A DNA stretch of 64,000 nucleotides from Amycolatopsis dendrobii (GTDB lineage Bacteria; Actinomycetota; Actinomycetes; Mycobacteriales; Pseudonocardiaceae). The notes under the pieces were generated by a model that was given only the letters and a program-made list of their open reading frames with translations, had not been told where the DNA came from and did not search any database. Every line of letters starts with the position of its first letter. The first letter of the stretch is position 1. The position numbers and the translations under genes were made by a program. The stretch covers positions 1-64,000 of the forward strand of contig NZ_JACGZW010000014.1 of assembly GCF_014145675.1 (NCBI RefSeq), written 5' to 3'. Positions 33,437 to 42,290 of this stretch are shown here, piece after piece.

Positions 33437-34357
33437 GTGGCCGCAGTCCGTTCCGCGACCGTCCGCCGCGACGGCCGCGCGGCCCTTCTGTACCTGCTGC
33501 CGGCGGGCGTCTTGCTCGCCGCGCTGCTGGTGTACCCGATTTACCAGCTGGTCGTGATCTCGCTCTACGACTACGGCCAGCCGCAGGCGGCGGGCGCGGC
33601 CCCGCTGGTGTTCCTCGGCCTCGACAACTACGTCAGCCTGCTGGCCGACGTCCAGTTCTGGACGGTGCTCGGCAAAACGGTCGGGTTCGCCGCGGCCTGC
33701 GTGCTCGGCAGCCTGGTCGTCGGCACGGCGCTGGCCGTGCTGGCGAGCCGGGTCCGCGCGCTGCCGCGCATGCTGCTGTTCCTGGCTGCGCTCGGCGCGT
33801 GGGCGACCCCGGCGATCGCGGGCTCCTACGTCTGGCTGTTCCTCTTCGACACCGATTTCGGCCTGGTCAACGAGGTGCTCTCGGGCATCGGGTTCACCGG
33901 GATGGAGCACCATTCCTGGACGTTCGGCACCTTCGGCACGTTCGGGCTGGTCGCCGCCGAGGTGATCTGGTGCTCGTTCCCGTTCGTGATGGTGACGATG
34001 TACGCCGGGATCAGCGCGGTGCCGAAGGAGACGCTGGAGGCCGCCGCGCTCGACGGCGCGTCGGTGTGGCGCACCTCGTGGTCGGTGATCCTGCCCGCGG
34101 TGCGGCCGCTGCTCACCATCGCGACCGTGCAGTCGATCATCTGGGACTTCAAGGTGTTCACCCAGATCTACGTGATGACCAACGGAGGCGGCATCGCAGG
34201 CCGGAACCTGATCCTGAACGTCTACGCCTACCAGCAGGCGTTCGCCGGGCAGGAGTACGGGCTCGGCTCGGCGATCGGGGTCGTGATGACCTTGCTGCTG
34301 CTGTCGATCACCGGGCTCTACGTCCGGTCCCAGCGCCGGAGTGCCGCATGGCTCTGA
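33437..34357 (+). CDS. sugar ABC transporter permease (MalF/UgpA type)
   Basis: 306 residues, six predicted membrane segments beginning with ALLYLLPAGVLLAALLVYPIYQLVV. The EAA loop EAAALDGASVWRTSWSVILP contacts the ATPase. GTG start 3 bp after the binding-protein stop. Its stop lies 10 bp inside the next permease gene. Confidence 0.94.
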   Translation: MAAVRSATVRRDGRAALLYLLPAGVLLAALLVYPIYQLVVISLYDYGQPQAAGAAPLVFLGLDNYVSLLADVQFWTVLGKTVGFAAACVLGSLVVGTALAVLASRVRALPRMLLFLAALGAWATPAIAGSYVWLFLFDTDFGLVNEVLSGIGFTGMEHHSWTFGTFGTFGLVAAEVIWCSFPFVMVTMYAGISAVPKETLEAAALDGASVWRTSWSVILPAVRPLLTIATVQSIIWDFKVFTQIYVMTNGGGIAGRNLILNVYAYQQAFAGQEYGLGSAIGVVMTLLLLSITGLYVRSQRRSAAWL

Positions 34358-35202
34358 AAGTGCGCCGCCCCGCGCGGCTCGTCGCCGAAATCGTGACCGT
34401 GGTGATCGCCGGGATCGTCGCGTTCCCGCTGTACTGGATGGTGCTCTCGGCGTTCAAGCCGGCCGGCGAAATCCAGTCCGCGCATCCGAAACCGTGGACG
34501 TTCGCGCCCTCGCTGGACAGTTTCCAGCGCGTGCTCACGGTGTCCGGATTCGGCCGGTACTTCCTCAACAGCCTCGTGGTCGCGGTCGTCGTGGTGCTGT
34601 TGTCCCTGGTGTTCTCGTTCCTGTCCGCGGTAGCGCTCACCCGGTTCCGCTTCCGCGGCCGCGGAGTGCTGCTGGTGATGCTGCTGGTGGCGCAAATGGT
34701 GCCGGTGGAAGCGCTGACCATCCCGCTGTTCTTCCTGATGCGCTCGGTCGGCGGCACGGTGCCCGCCTTCGGGCTCAACGAACTGGGCTCGCTCGTGCTG
34801 GTGCACCTGGCGTTCAGCCTGCCGTTCGCGATCTGGATGCTGCGCGGGTTCGTCGCCGCGGTGCCCGCCGAACTGGAGGAAGCGGCCACTTTGGACGGTG
34901 CGTCGCGGATGCGGTTCACCTGGCAGATCCTGTTCCCGCTCGTCGCCCCCGGGCTCGTGGCGGTGAGCGTGCTCGCGTTCATCCACGCGTGGAACGACTT
35001 CCTGTTCGCCAAGACGTTCATCATCTCCAAGACCGAAAACCAGACTCTGCCGCAGGCGATCCTGGTGTTCTTCAAACCGGAGGACACCGACTGGGGCGCC
35101 GTGATGGCCTCGTCCACCCTGATGACGATTCCCGTGCTGGTGTTCTTCGTGCTGGTGCAACGGAAACTCATCGGCGGGACGGCCGGGGCCGTGAAGGGAT
35201 GA
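34348..35202 (+). CDS. sugar ABC transporter permease (MalG/UgpE type)
   Basis: 284 residues, six predicted membrane segments. N-terminal IVAFPLYWMVLSAFKPAGEI and EAA loop EEAATLDGASRMRFTWQILFPL are diagnostic. ATG at 34348 overlaps the previous gene by 10 bp; its stop overlaps the hexosaminidase start (ATGA). Confidence 0.95.
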   Translation: MALKVRRPARLVAEIVTVVIAGIVAFPLYWMVLSAFKPAGEIQSAHPKPWTFAPSLDSFQRVLTVSGFGRYFLNSLVVAVVVVLLSLVFSFLSAVALTRFRFRGRGVLLVMLLVAQMVPVEALTIPLFFLMRSVGGTVPAFGLNELGSLVLVHLAFSLPFAIWMLRGFVAAVPAELEEAATLDGASRMRFTWQILFPLVAPGLVAVSVLAFIHAWNDFLFAKTFIISKTENQTLPQAILVFFKPEDTDWGAVMASSTLMTIPVLVFFVLVQRKLIGGTAGAVKG

Positions 35203-36593
35203 CCATGTCCGGTTTCGCCGCCCTCCTCCCCCGTCCGGTGTCCGCGGAAGCGGCGCCCGGCACCTGCCCGTGGCCCGCTCCGGTCGAGGTCCGCCCGGGC
35301 GCGAACCTCCCCGCCGAGGGCTACCGGCTCACGATCGCTCCCGACGGCGTCACGCTCGAAGCAGCCGACGCCGCGGGCGAGTTCTACGGCCGCCAAACAC
35401 TTCGCCAACTGGCCGGTCCGGACGCGTTCCGTGCCGCTTCGATCCACAATGGACCGGCCGAGCTGCCGTGCGGGACGATCACCGACCATCCGCGTTTCGC
35501 CTGGCGCGGCTGCCTTTACGACGTTTCCCGGCATTTCCGGACGAAGGCCGAGGTGCTGCGGTTCATCGATCTGCTGGCCGCGCACAAGCTGAACGTGCTG
35601 AACCTGCACCTCACCGACGACCAGGGCTGGCGGATCGAGACGCCGGAGTTCCCCCGGCTCACGTCCGTCGGCGGCTGGCGGAAATCGTCGATGGTCGGCA
35701 GGCACGACGGCCCGGAACGCGACGGCCGCCCGCACGGCGGTTACTACACTGTGGACGATCTGCGCGAGATCGTCGCGTACGCCGCGTCGCAGGCGGTCAC
35801 CGTGGTGCCCGAAGTGGACATTCCCGGACACGCCCGAGCCGCCATCACCGCATACCCGGAACTCGGCCCGGCCAGCGACACCCCTTGGGAGGTATGGACT
35901 TCCTGGGGCATCAGCACTTCGCTGCTCGACCCGTCGGAGTCCGCTCTGGACTTCTTCCGCACGGTTTTCGACCACGTGCTGGACATCTTCCCGTCGCAGG
36001 TGATCGCGCTCGGCGGGGACGAGGTGCCCGGCGTCACCGAGGCGCACCATCGGTTCGTCCGGGCGATCGCCGACCATCTCGTCGCGCGCGGCCGCACGCC
36101 GATGGGCTGGGACGAGGTCCTCGACGGCGGCGACCTTCCGGCGATGGTGATCGGCGTGTGGCAGGACCGCGAACGCGCCTCGCTGGCGGTGAAGGCCGGG
36201 CACGAGGTGGTGCTCTGTCCCGAGGACGGCGTGTACCTCGACCACCGGCAAAGCGACCACCCCGACGAGCCGATCCCGGTCGGGTACCTCCAGGATCTCG
36301 AGCATTTCTACGGTTTCGAACCCGAGTCGGGACCGCACGTGCGCGGCGTCCAGGCGCAGCTGTGGTCCGAACACCTGGACACCGTGCGGCGGACGGATTA
36401 CGCGGCGTTCCCTCGCTTGTCGGCGTTCGCCGAGGTCGCGTGGAGCAGCGGACCGCGCGACTACGCGGAGTTCCTGCCCCGGCTGCGGGACCACCACCTG
36501 CCGCGGCTGGACGCGCTCGGCGTGGAGTACCGGCCGCTCGACGGGCCGCGTCCGTGGCAGACCCGGCCGGACGCGCCGGGCCGCCCTCGCTGA
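35199..36593 (+). CDS. cytoplasmic beta-N-acetylhexosaminidase, GH20
   Basis: 464 residues. Short GH20b-like N-terminal domain, then the catalytic barrel with FAWRGCLYDVSRHF, LNLHLTDDQGWRIE, VVPEVDIPGHARAAI and the catalytic Asp-Glu pair in ALGGDEVPG (Asp274-Glu275). The aspartate stabilises the substrate-assisted oxazoline and the glutamate is the acid. No signal peptide, so it would cleave imported oligomers from the non-reducing end inside the cell. It is fused by ATGA overlap to the ABC operon, which supports chitooligosaccharide as the cargo. Confidence 0.93.
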   Translation: MTMSGFAALLPRPVSAEAAPGTCPWPAPVEVRPGANLPAEGYRLTIAPDGVTLEAADAAGEFYGRQTLRQLAGPDAFRAASIHNGPAELPCGTITDHPRFAWRGCLYDVSRHFRTKAEVLRFIDLLAAHKLNVLNLHLTDDQGWRIETPEFPRLTSVGGWRKSSMVGRHDGPERDGRPHGGYYTVDDLREIVAYAASQAVTVVPEVDIPGHARAAITAYPELGPASDTPWEVWTSWGISTSLLDPSESALDFFRTVFDHVLDIFPSQVIALGGDEVPGVTEAHHRFVRAIADHLVARGRTPMGWDEVLDGGDLPAMVIGVWQDRERASLAVKAGHEVVLCPEDGVYLDHRQSDHPDEPIPVGYLQDLEHFYGFEPESGPHVRGVQAQLWSEHLDTVRRTDYAAFPRLSAFAEVAWSSGPRDYAEFLPRLRDHHLPRLDALGVEYRPLDGPRPWQTRPDAPGRPR

Positions 36594-36596
36594 TCC

Positions 36597-36629
36597 CCGG
36601 GCGGCTCTGCATCAGGCAGAGCCGCCCGG
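36597..36629. terminator. bidirectional terminator after the GH20 gene
   Basis: Perfect 14-bp arms CCGGGCGGCTCTGC (36597-36610) and GCAGAGCCGCCCGG (36616-36629), 5-nt loop, T-run (TTTC) on the right. It covers the 3' end of the convergent gene at 36612. Confidence 0.85.
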
Positions 36630-37208
36630 TTTCACGAATGCGGCCGGACGAGGCGCGCGGTGCAGCAGCCGAGGGCTGTACGCGGGCCGGTACCACGAAC
36701 CCGCGGGGACCGCGCCGATCGACGGCCACTCCGGCGGCGGCTCGAACCCCGGCCGTCGATGGGCTCGCACATGGACCTGGACGATCTCCCCGGAGACCCG
36801 CGTCTTCTCGGCGGTGATGCCGACGATCTCCTCCGACATGAGGTCGTCGCTGCCGAAACTGCGCAGCCGCGCGATCAGATTCCGCAGTCGTTCCATCTGC
36901 TCGACCGCCGTCAGTTCTTCGAACTCGCGGCGCTCCCGCTCGGCGGAAGCGCCGCGTCGGCGGGCCCGCACCCGTTCCGGCACGCCGTCGAACAAGACCG
37001 TGGCGAGTTGCTCCGCGACCCAGATCAGCCGTTCCCGCCGCGGGACGTCGTGCAGTTCGGCGACCAGTTCGGCCCGCCGCGGATGCCCCTTCGGATAAAC
37101 CCTGGCCAGCAGGTTCACCGCGAACACCGGGAAGAACCCGAAGACCAGCGCGGTCAGCACGAGCGTGCCGGCTCCCCAGGTCGCGACGTGTCCGGCCAGC
37201 TCGTCCAT
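36612..37208 (-). CDS. conserved actinobacterial membrane-anchored protein paired with PadR
   Basis: 198 residues. One hydrophobic segment at about 11-38 (WGAGTLVLTALVFGFFPVFAVNLLARV), then a basic cytoplasmic part with YPKGHPRRAELVAELHDVPRRERLIWVAEQLATVLFDG, a pattern found in small membrane proteins encoded with PadR regulators. Function unknown. Its ATG overlaps the PadR stop (ATGA), so the two are made together. Confidence 0.75.
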   Translation of the reverse strand: MDELAGHVATWGAGTLVLTALVFGFFPVFAVNLLARVYPKGHPRRAELVAELHDVPRRERLIWVAEQLATVLFDGVPERVRARRRGASAERERREFEELTAVEQMERLRNLIARLRSFGSDDLMSEEIVGITAEKTRVSGEIVQVHVRAHRRPGFEPPPEWPSIGAVPAGSWYRPAYSPRLLHRAPRPAAFVKPGGSA

Positions 37209-37513
37209 CAGGCCCACCCGAGCCGGAGACCGCGGAACCTCTCGTCGGCGGCCGCCCGTTCGAGCAGCGCGCCCAGTTCGGCCTTCCCTTTCCCGGTGAG
37301 CGTGTAGTACCGGCGAGGAGGCCTGCCGCCGGCCTCCTCGACCGATTCCCACCCGTCTTCCAGCCAGCCCTCGGCCAGCATCTGGGTCAGTCGCGGGTAC
37401 ATCGCGCCGGAACGGACTCCGGAAGCGCGCGACAGCCGGTAGCCCCAGTGCCGGTCCTCGGGTGCGGCCATGAGTGCGGCGGCCAGCTGCACCAGGGCGT
37501 GCGTTACGCGCAT
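37208..37513 (-). CDS. PadR-family transcriptional regulator
   Basis: 101 residues, winged helix with the PadR pattern (HWGYRLSRASGVRSGAMYPRLTQMLAEGWLEDGWE...RPPRRYYTLTGKGKAEL). ATG at 37513 is preferred to an upstream in-frame start because a promoter lies 6 nt before it, implying a leaderless transcript. Coupled to the membrane protein downstream; likely autoregulated. Confidence 0.9.
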   Translation of the reverse strand: MRVTHALVQLAAALMAAPEDRHWGYRLSRASGVRSGAMYPRLTQMLAEGWLEDGWESVEEAGGRPPRRYYTLTGKGKAELGALLERAAADERFRGLRLGWA

Positions 37514-37519
37514 CAGCCA

Positions 37520-37548
37520 AGTATGACCTATGTCGCGCAAGCCCTCAA
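37520..37548 (-). promoter_or_regulatory. promoter of the padR unit
   Basis: Leftward TTGAGG (37548-37543), 17-nt spacer, CATACT (37525-37520), then 6 nt to the padR ATG. It directly follows the stop codon of the upstream SDR gene. Confidence 0.65.
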
Positions 37549-38316
37549 CTAGCCGACGACCGGGCCGAGCAAGGTCCCGCCGGTGGCGTCGACGACCTGC
37601 CCGGTGACCCAGCGCGAGTCCGCCGAGGCCAGGAACGCGACCACGTCCGCGATGTCCGTCGCGTCGGCGACCCGCCGGAGCGCGGACGCACCCGCCATGC
37701 CCGCGCGCATCCGCTCGTCGGCGAACATGTGCGCGGTGCGGTCGGTCGGCGTCGGACCTGGGGCGACCCCGTTCACCGTGATCCCCCGCTGGCCGAGTTC
37801 CTGCGCCAGGCTGCGGGTGAACACGTCGAGCGCGCCCTTCGTCATGCTGTACGCCAGCTCGAACGGCAGCGCGATGCGCGTGTCCGCGGACGAGATGTTG
37901 ACGATCCGGCCGCCGTCCCGCAGCACCGGCAGCAGGCGCTGCACCAAGAAGAACGGCGCCTTCACGTTCACCGCGAACACCTTGTCGAACTCCTCCGACG
38001 TCGCAGTGGTGATCGAGCCCGCGCCGGTCGCTGCGTTGTTGACCAGGATGTCGAGCGCGACCTCGCCGGTGCGTTCGCGCAACTCCGCCGCGAGACGGTC
38101 GAACAGCGTCTCCGCGTCCCCGTCGACACCCAGCGTCGCCTGCACTGAGAACGCCTTGCCGCCGTTCGCCTCAATCGTCGCGACAGTCTCCTTGGCCGCC
38201 GCTTCGTCGCTGCCGTAGTGCACGGCGACCAGCGCGCCGTCGTGCGCCAGCCGCGTCGCGATGGCCCGGCCGATCCCCTTGCCGCCGCCGGTGACCAGTG
38301 CGGTCTTCTGCGTCAT
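37549..38316 (-). CDS. short-chain dehydrogenase/reductase (SDR)
   Basis: 255 residues, classical SDR. Cofactor motif TGGGKGIG, NNA motif (LVNNAATG), catalytic Ser in NISSADTR and Tyr-x3-Lys in AYSMTKG. Similar proteins are annotated as 3-oxoacyl-ACP or glucose dehydrogenases; the substrate is not predictable. ATG at 38316 has GGGAG about 8 nt upstream. Confidence 0.9.
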   Translation of the reverse strand: MTQKTALVTGGGKGIGRAIATRLAHDGALVAVHYGSDEAAAKETVATIEANGGKAFSVQATLGVDGDAETLFDRLAAELRERTGEVALDILVNNAATGAGSITTATSEEFDKVFAVNVKAPFFLVQRLLPVLRDGGRIVNISSADTRIALPFELAYSMTKGALDVFTRSLAQELGQRGITVNGVAPGPTPTDRTAHMFADERMRAGMAGASALRRVADATDIADVVAFLASADSRWVTGQVVDATGGTLLGPVVG

Positions 38317-38411
38317 TTCTTGCTCCCCTTGAGTGGTGAACTTCGATGTCCACACTTTCGGGGAGGCCGCTTACCGGCCGCGCACGAAGCGCTGACGGGC
38401 CCGGTCAGCGC

Positions 38412-39080
38412 TCAGCCAGGCTTCAGCCGGTACCAGACCTCCGGCCGTCCGACCTGCCCGTATCGCGGTTCGCGCTGCGCCAATCCGTTGTCCGCCAAGT
38501 ACTCCAGGTACCGCCGCGCGGTGACCCGGGACGCCCCGATCGCGCTCGCCGCACCGCCGGCGGACAGCCCTTCGCCCGCCCCGGCGAGCGCGTCGGTGAT
38601 CGCGTCCAGCGTTTCCGCGCTCATGCCCTTGGGCAGCGGCGCGGACTCGGTGGTGCGCAGCGTGCCGAGCGCGCGGTCGATCTCCGCCTGCCCGGTGACC
38701 TCGCCGGACGCCTCGCGGAACGACGCGTAGCGCTCCAGCTTGTCCCGCAACGACGCGAAGGTGAACGGCTTCAGCAGGTACTGCACGACCCCGACCGAGA
38801 CCGCCGCCTTGACCAGCGCGAGGTCGCGCGCGGAGGTCACCGCGATGACGTCGATCGGCAGCCCGGCCGCGCGCAGCGAACGGCAGACAGCGAGACCGTG
38901 CGTGTCCGGCAGGTAGAAGTCCAGCAGGACCAGATCGACGGGTTCGCGTTCGCAGAACCGCAGCGCCTCGCCGCCGGAATGCACCACGCCGGCGACGACG
39001 AATCCCGGCAGCCGCTCGACGTACAGCCGGTGCGCCTCGGCCGCCACCGGCTCGTCCTCCACCACCAGCACGCGGATCAC
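38412..39080 (-). CDS. response regulator, CitB/DcuR type
   Basis: 222 residues. Receiver domain with phospho-acceptor Asp54 (LVLLDFYLPD), Lys in LLKPF, and a C-terminal HTH (SAGGAASAIGASRVTARRYLEYLADNGLAQRE) of the CitB/DcuR/MalR class. GTG start overlaps the sensor kinase stop (GTGA). Likely activates the neighbouring C4-dicarboxylate transporter gene. Confidence 0.92.
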   Translation of the reverse strand: MIRVLVVEDEPVAAEAHRLYVERLPGFVVAGVVHSGGEALRFCEREPVDLVLLDFYLPDTHGLAVCRSLRAAGLPIDVIAVTSARDLALVKAAVSVGVVQYLLKPFTFASLRDKLERYASFREASGEVTGQAEIDRALGTLRTTESAPLPKGMSAETLDAITDALAGAGEGLSAGGAASAIGASRVTARRYLEYLADNGLAQREPRYGQVGRPEVWYRLKPG

Positions 39081-40681
39081 GCCGACACCTCCTGCCTCGG
39101 CAACCGTACGGTGAAGACCGCGCCGCCGTCGCGTCCGACGTCGATGGTGCCGCCGTAACGCCGGACCGCCTGCACCACCAGCGCCAGGCCGAGGCCGTGC
39201 TCGTCCCCGGCCTTGGTCGACCAGCCCCGGCGGAACATCTCCCCCACCGCCTCCTCCGGCACACCCGGGCCGTTGTCCGCGACGCGCAGCAGCAGACCGT
39301 CCTCTTCGGACCGCGCGGTGACCACGACCGACGGCCGGGTGCCGGATTCCCGCACCACAGCGTCGATTCCGTTGTCGATCAGGTTGCCGAGAATCGTCAC
39401 CAGATCCCGTCCGGCGACGCCGGGGCCGAGGTCGTCGATCATCGTGTCCGGCGTGATGGTGAATTCCACGCCCCGTTCGCTCGCCTCCGCGGCCTTGCCG
39501 AGCAGCAACGCGGCCAGCACCGGTTCGGCGACCGCGGTCATCACGCGGTCGGTGAGTTCCTGCGCCAGCGCGAGTTCGGCGGTCGCGAACTCCACGGCGT
39601 CCTCAGGACGGCCGAGTTCCACCAGCGACACGACCGTGTGCAGCCGGTTCGCGGCTTCGTGCGCCTGCGACCGCAACGCCTCGGCGAGACTGCGCGCCGT
39701 GGTCAGCTCGCCGGTGAGGGTCTGAAGTTCGGTGTGGTCGCGCAGGATCACGACGGTGCCCTGCGCGCGTCCGCCAGAGCTGACGAGCGTCGTGCTCACG
39801 ACCAGCACCCGCGAATCGGTCAGGTGCAGTTCCTCGGTGCGGTTTTCCGGCGCGGTGAACGCCGCCGCCAGCTCCGGCGACAACCCCAGCTCAGCGAGCG
39901 GCTGCCCGACCGGGTCGCCGCTCAGCCCGAGCAGGGTGCGGGCGCCGTCGTTGCACAACCCGACGCGGCCGTCGCGGTCAACCAGCAGCACACCTTCACG
40001 GACCGAATGCAGTACCGCTTCGTGGTATTCGAACAGATTGCTCAGCTCGGCCGGAGCGATGCCGCGCGTCTGCCGCTTCAGCCGCGCGCTCACCAGCCAG
40101 CCCCCGCAGGCGCCCACCAGCAATACTGCCGCCGCGACGCCGAGCAGCGGCCAGACGCGCTCCTGCACCTCGGCCGAGATCGCCGCGATCGTGATGCCAA
40201 CCGCGACGAGCGCGACCACCCGGTGGTTCGCGTCGAACACCGGAACCACCACGCGCACCGACGGGCCGAGCGAACCGGTGTAGGTCTCGGAGACGACGCC
40301 GCCCTGCTGCGCCGCTTCGATGTGCCCGAGGAACCGCTGCCCGATCAACGCCGGATTCGGGTGCGTGTAACGGATTCCTTGCGGCGACATGATCGTCACG
40401 AAGTCCACTCGCGTGTCCACGAGCACCCGCTGCGCATACGGCTGCAGCGTCGCGGTCGGATCCGCGGTCGCGGCCGCCCGCGCGACATCCGGGGCGTCGG
40501 CGATCGAACGGGCCACCGCGAGCGACTGCTCCCCGGCCCGGTCGGTCGTCGTGCGCCGGGCGTCGAGATAGGCAATAGTGATGCCGCCGGAGACGAGCAC
40601 GAGCAGGATCGCCAGCTGCAGCACCAGCAGCTGGCGGGCCAGGCTCCAGCGGCTCGTCCGGATCCGAGGTGTCGGGGGCAC
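39077..40681 (-). CDS. sensor histidine kinase, CitA/DcuS type
   Basis: About 534 residues. First membrane helix (LARQLLVLQLAILLVLVSGGITIAYL), extracytoplasmic PDC sensor (including YAQRVLVDTRVDFVTIMSPQGIRYTHPNPALIGQRF, where DcuS/CitA bind carboxylates), second helix (WPLLGVAAAVLLVGACGGWLV), a PAS domain (HSVREGVLLVDRDGRVGLCNDGA), a SpoOB-like phospho-acceptor helix (SQAHEAANRLHTVVSLVELG) and HATPase (NLIDNGIDAV, DNGPGVP, GLGLALV). GTG at 40681 is chosen; 40717 is also possible. Confidence 0.9.
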   Translation of the reverse strand: MPPTPRIRTSRWSLARQLLVLQLAILLVLVSGGITIAYLDARRTTTDRAGEQSLAVARSIADAPDVARAAATADPTATLQPYAQRVLVDTRVDFVTIMSPQGIRYTHPNPALIGQRFLGHIEAAQQGGVVSETYTGSLGPSVRVVVPVFDANHRVVALVAVGITIAAISAEVQERVWPLLGVAAAVLLVGACGGWLVSARLKRQTRGIAPAELSNLFEYHEAVLHSVREGVLLVDRDGRVGLCNDGARTLLGLSGDPVGQPLAELGLSPELAAAFTAPENRTEELHLTDSRVLVVSTTLVSSGGRAQGTVVILRDHTELQTLTGELTTARSLAEALRSQAHEAANRLHTVVSLVELGRPEDAVEFATAELALAQELTDRVMTAVAEPVLAALLLGKAAEASERGVEFTITPDTMIDDLGPGVAGRDLVTILGNLIDNGIDAVVRESGTRPSVVVTARSEEDGLLLRVADNGPGVPEEAVGEMFRRGWSTKAGDEHGLGLALVVQAVRRYGGTIDVGRDGGAVFTVRLPRQEVSA

Positions 40682-40844
40682 CCGCTCATACCAGCACACG
40701 CACGGGTCCGGCAACACTCCGGCGCCGCTGCCGGGAAGTCCACACCGGACAGACCCGCCGCGAACTCAATGAACACAACGGTGACGCCGGTCATATCCGC
40801 CCCGCATAGTGACCCGCGTTCCCCCCACCGAGCTGGAGGCAACG

Positions 40845-42191
40845 GTGCCGACACCGACCCCCGAAGCAGCCGCGCCCAAGCGCGACCGCACGCGTTACCT
40901 GTACCTGGCCGTGATCGCCGCCGTCGTGCTCGGCGTCGCGGTCGGGCTGCTCTGGCCGTCCGTCGGCAAGAGCCTCGCCCCGCTGGGCACCGGCTTCGTC
41001 AACCTGATCAAGATGATGATCTCGCCGATCATCTTCTGCACCATCGTGCTGGGCATCGGCTCGGTCGCGAAGGCGGCGAAGGTCGGCAAGGTCGGCATCA
41101 CCGCGCTGGTCTACTTCATCGTGATGTCGACGTTCGCGCTCGCGATCGGGCTCGTCGTCGGCAACCTGCTGCACCCGGGCAGCGGCCTGCACCTCAACCC
41201 GGCCGACGTGTCGAAGGTGCACCAGCAGGCCGAAGGCGGCGAGGGCACCACCGACTTCCTGCTCGGCATCATCCCGAAGACCTTCGTGTCCGCGTTCACC
41301 GAGGGCCAAGTGCTGCAGACGCTGCTCGTGGCGCTGCTGGCCGGGTTCGCGCTGCAGAAGCTCGGCAAGCGCGGCGAGCCGATCCTGCGCGGCATCGAGC
41401 ACATCCAGCGGCTCGTGTTCCGCGTCCTCGCGATGATCATGTGGGCCGCCCCGGTGGGCGCGTTCGGCGCGATCGCCGCGGTGGTCGGCGCGACCGGCTG
41501 GGGCGCGCTGCGCAGCCTGCTGGTGATCATGCTCGGCTTCTACCTCACGTGCCTGGTGTTCGTGTTCGGCGTGCTCGGCGCGGTGCTGTGGCTCGGCGCG
41601 CGGGTCAACATCTTCAGCCTGCTGCGGTATCTCGGCCGCGAATTCCTGCTGATCCTGTCGACGTCCTCTTCGGAATCCGCGCTGCCGCGGCTGATCGCGA
41701 AGATGGAGCACCTCGGCGTCAGCAAGCCGGTCGTCGGCATCACGGTGCCCACCGGGTACTCGTTCAACCTCGACGGCACCGCGATCTACCTGACGATGGC
41801 GACGCTGTTCATCGCCACCGCGCAGGACCAGCCGCTCGCGCTCGGCGAGCAGATCACGTTGCTGCTGTTCATGATCATCGCGTCGAAGGGCGCGGCGGGC
41901 GTGAGCGGCGCCGGCATCGCGACGCTGGCCAGCGGCCTGCAGTCGCACCGGCCGGAACTCGTCGACGGCGTCGGTTTCATCCTCGGCATCGACCGGTTCA
42001 TGTCCGAGGCCCGCGCACTGACGAACTTCGCGGGCAACGCGGTCGCGACCGTCCTCATCGGATCATGGATGAAGGAATTCGACCGCGACCGCTCGCGCGC
42101 GGTGTTCACCGGCCAGGCCCCGTTCGACGAAGCGACCCTGGTCGACGAGAAACCGGCCGAGCCCGCTCAGCCCGCCCCGGCGAACGCCTGA
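40845..42191 (+). CDS. dctA: C4-dicarboxylate:cation symporter
   Basis: 448 residues of the DAACS family. Signature segments LSTSSSESALPRL, PTGYSFNLDGTAIYLTMATLFIA, SKGAAGVSGAGIATLA and LGIDRFMSEARALTNFAGN match DctA closely. Imports succinate, fumarate or malate. The start is the GTG at 40845 with GGAGG 5 nt upstream, rather than the in-frame GTG at 40809. Divergent from the CitA/DcuS-like two-component genes, its probable regulators. Confidence 0.93.
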   Translation: MPTPTPEAAAPKRDRTRYLYLAVIAAVVLGVAVGLLWPSVGKSLAPLGTGFVNLIKMMISPIIFCTIVLGIGSVAKAAKVGKVGITALVYFIVMSTFALAIGLVVGNLLHPGSGLHLNPADVSKVHQQAEGGEGTTDFLLGIIPKTFVSAFTEGQVLQTLLVALLAGFALQKLGKRGEPILRGIEHIQRLVFRVLAMIMWAAPVGAFGAIAAVVGATGWGALRSLLVIMLGFYLTCLVFVFGVLGAVLWLGARVNIFSLLRYLGREFLLILSTSSSESALPRLIAKMEHLGVSKPVVGITVPTGYSFNLDGTAIYLTMATLFIATAQDQPLALGEQITLLLFMIIASKGAAGVSGAGIATLASGLQSHRPELVDGVGFILGIDRFMSEARALTNFAGNAVATVLIGSWMKEFDRDRSRAVFTGQAPFDEATLVDEKPAEPAQPAPANA

Positions 42192-42195
42192 GACC

Positions 42196-42234
42196 CAGTC
42201 CGCGCCCGGGCCCCTTCCCTCCGGGTGCGGACTG
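42196..42234 (+). terminator. first terminator after dctA
   Basis: CAGTCCGC (42196-42203) pairs with GCGGACTG (42227-42234), with CCCGG/CCGGG inside. Starts 5 bp past the stop. Confidence 0.65.
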
Positions 42235-42241
42235 TTCGGCG

Positions 42242-42278
42242 CCGCGGCCGTGCACGTCCCCCGTGCGCACGGCCGCGG
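42242..42278. terminator. second terminator between dctA and hxlR-type gene
   Basis: Perfect 12-bp arms CCGCGGCCGTGC (42242-42253) and GCACGGCCGCGG (42267-42278), followed on the right by CCTTTCC. Lies between convergent stops. Confidence 0.75.
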
Positions 42279-42290
42279 TGCCTTTCCAGG

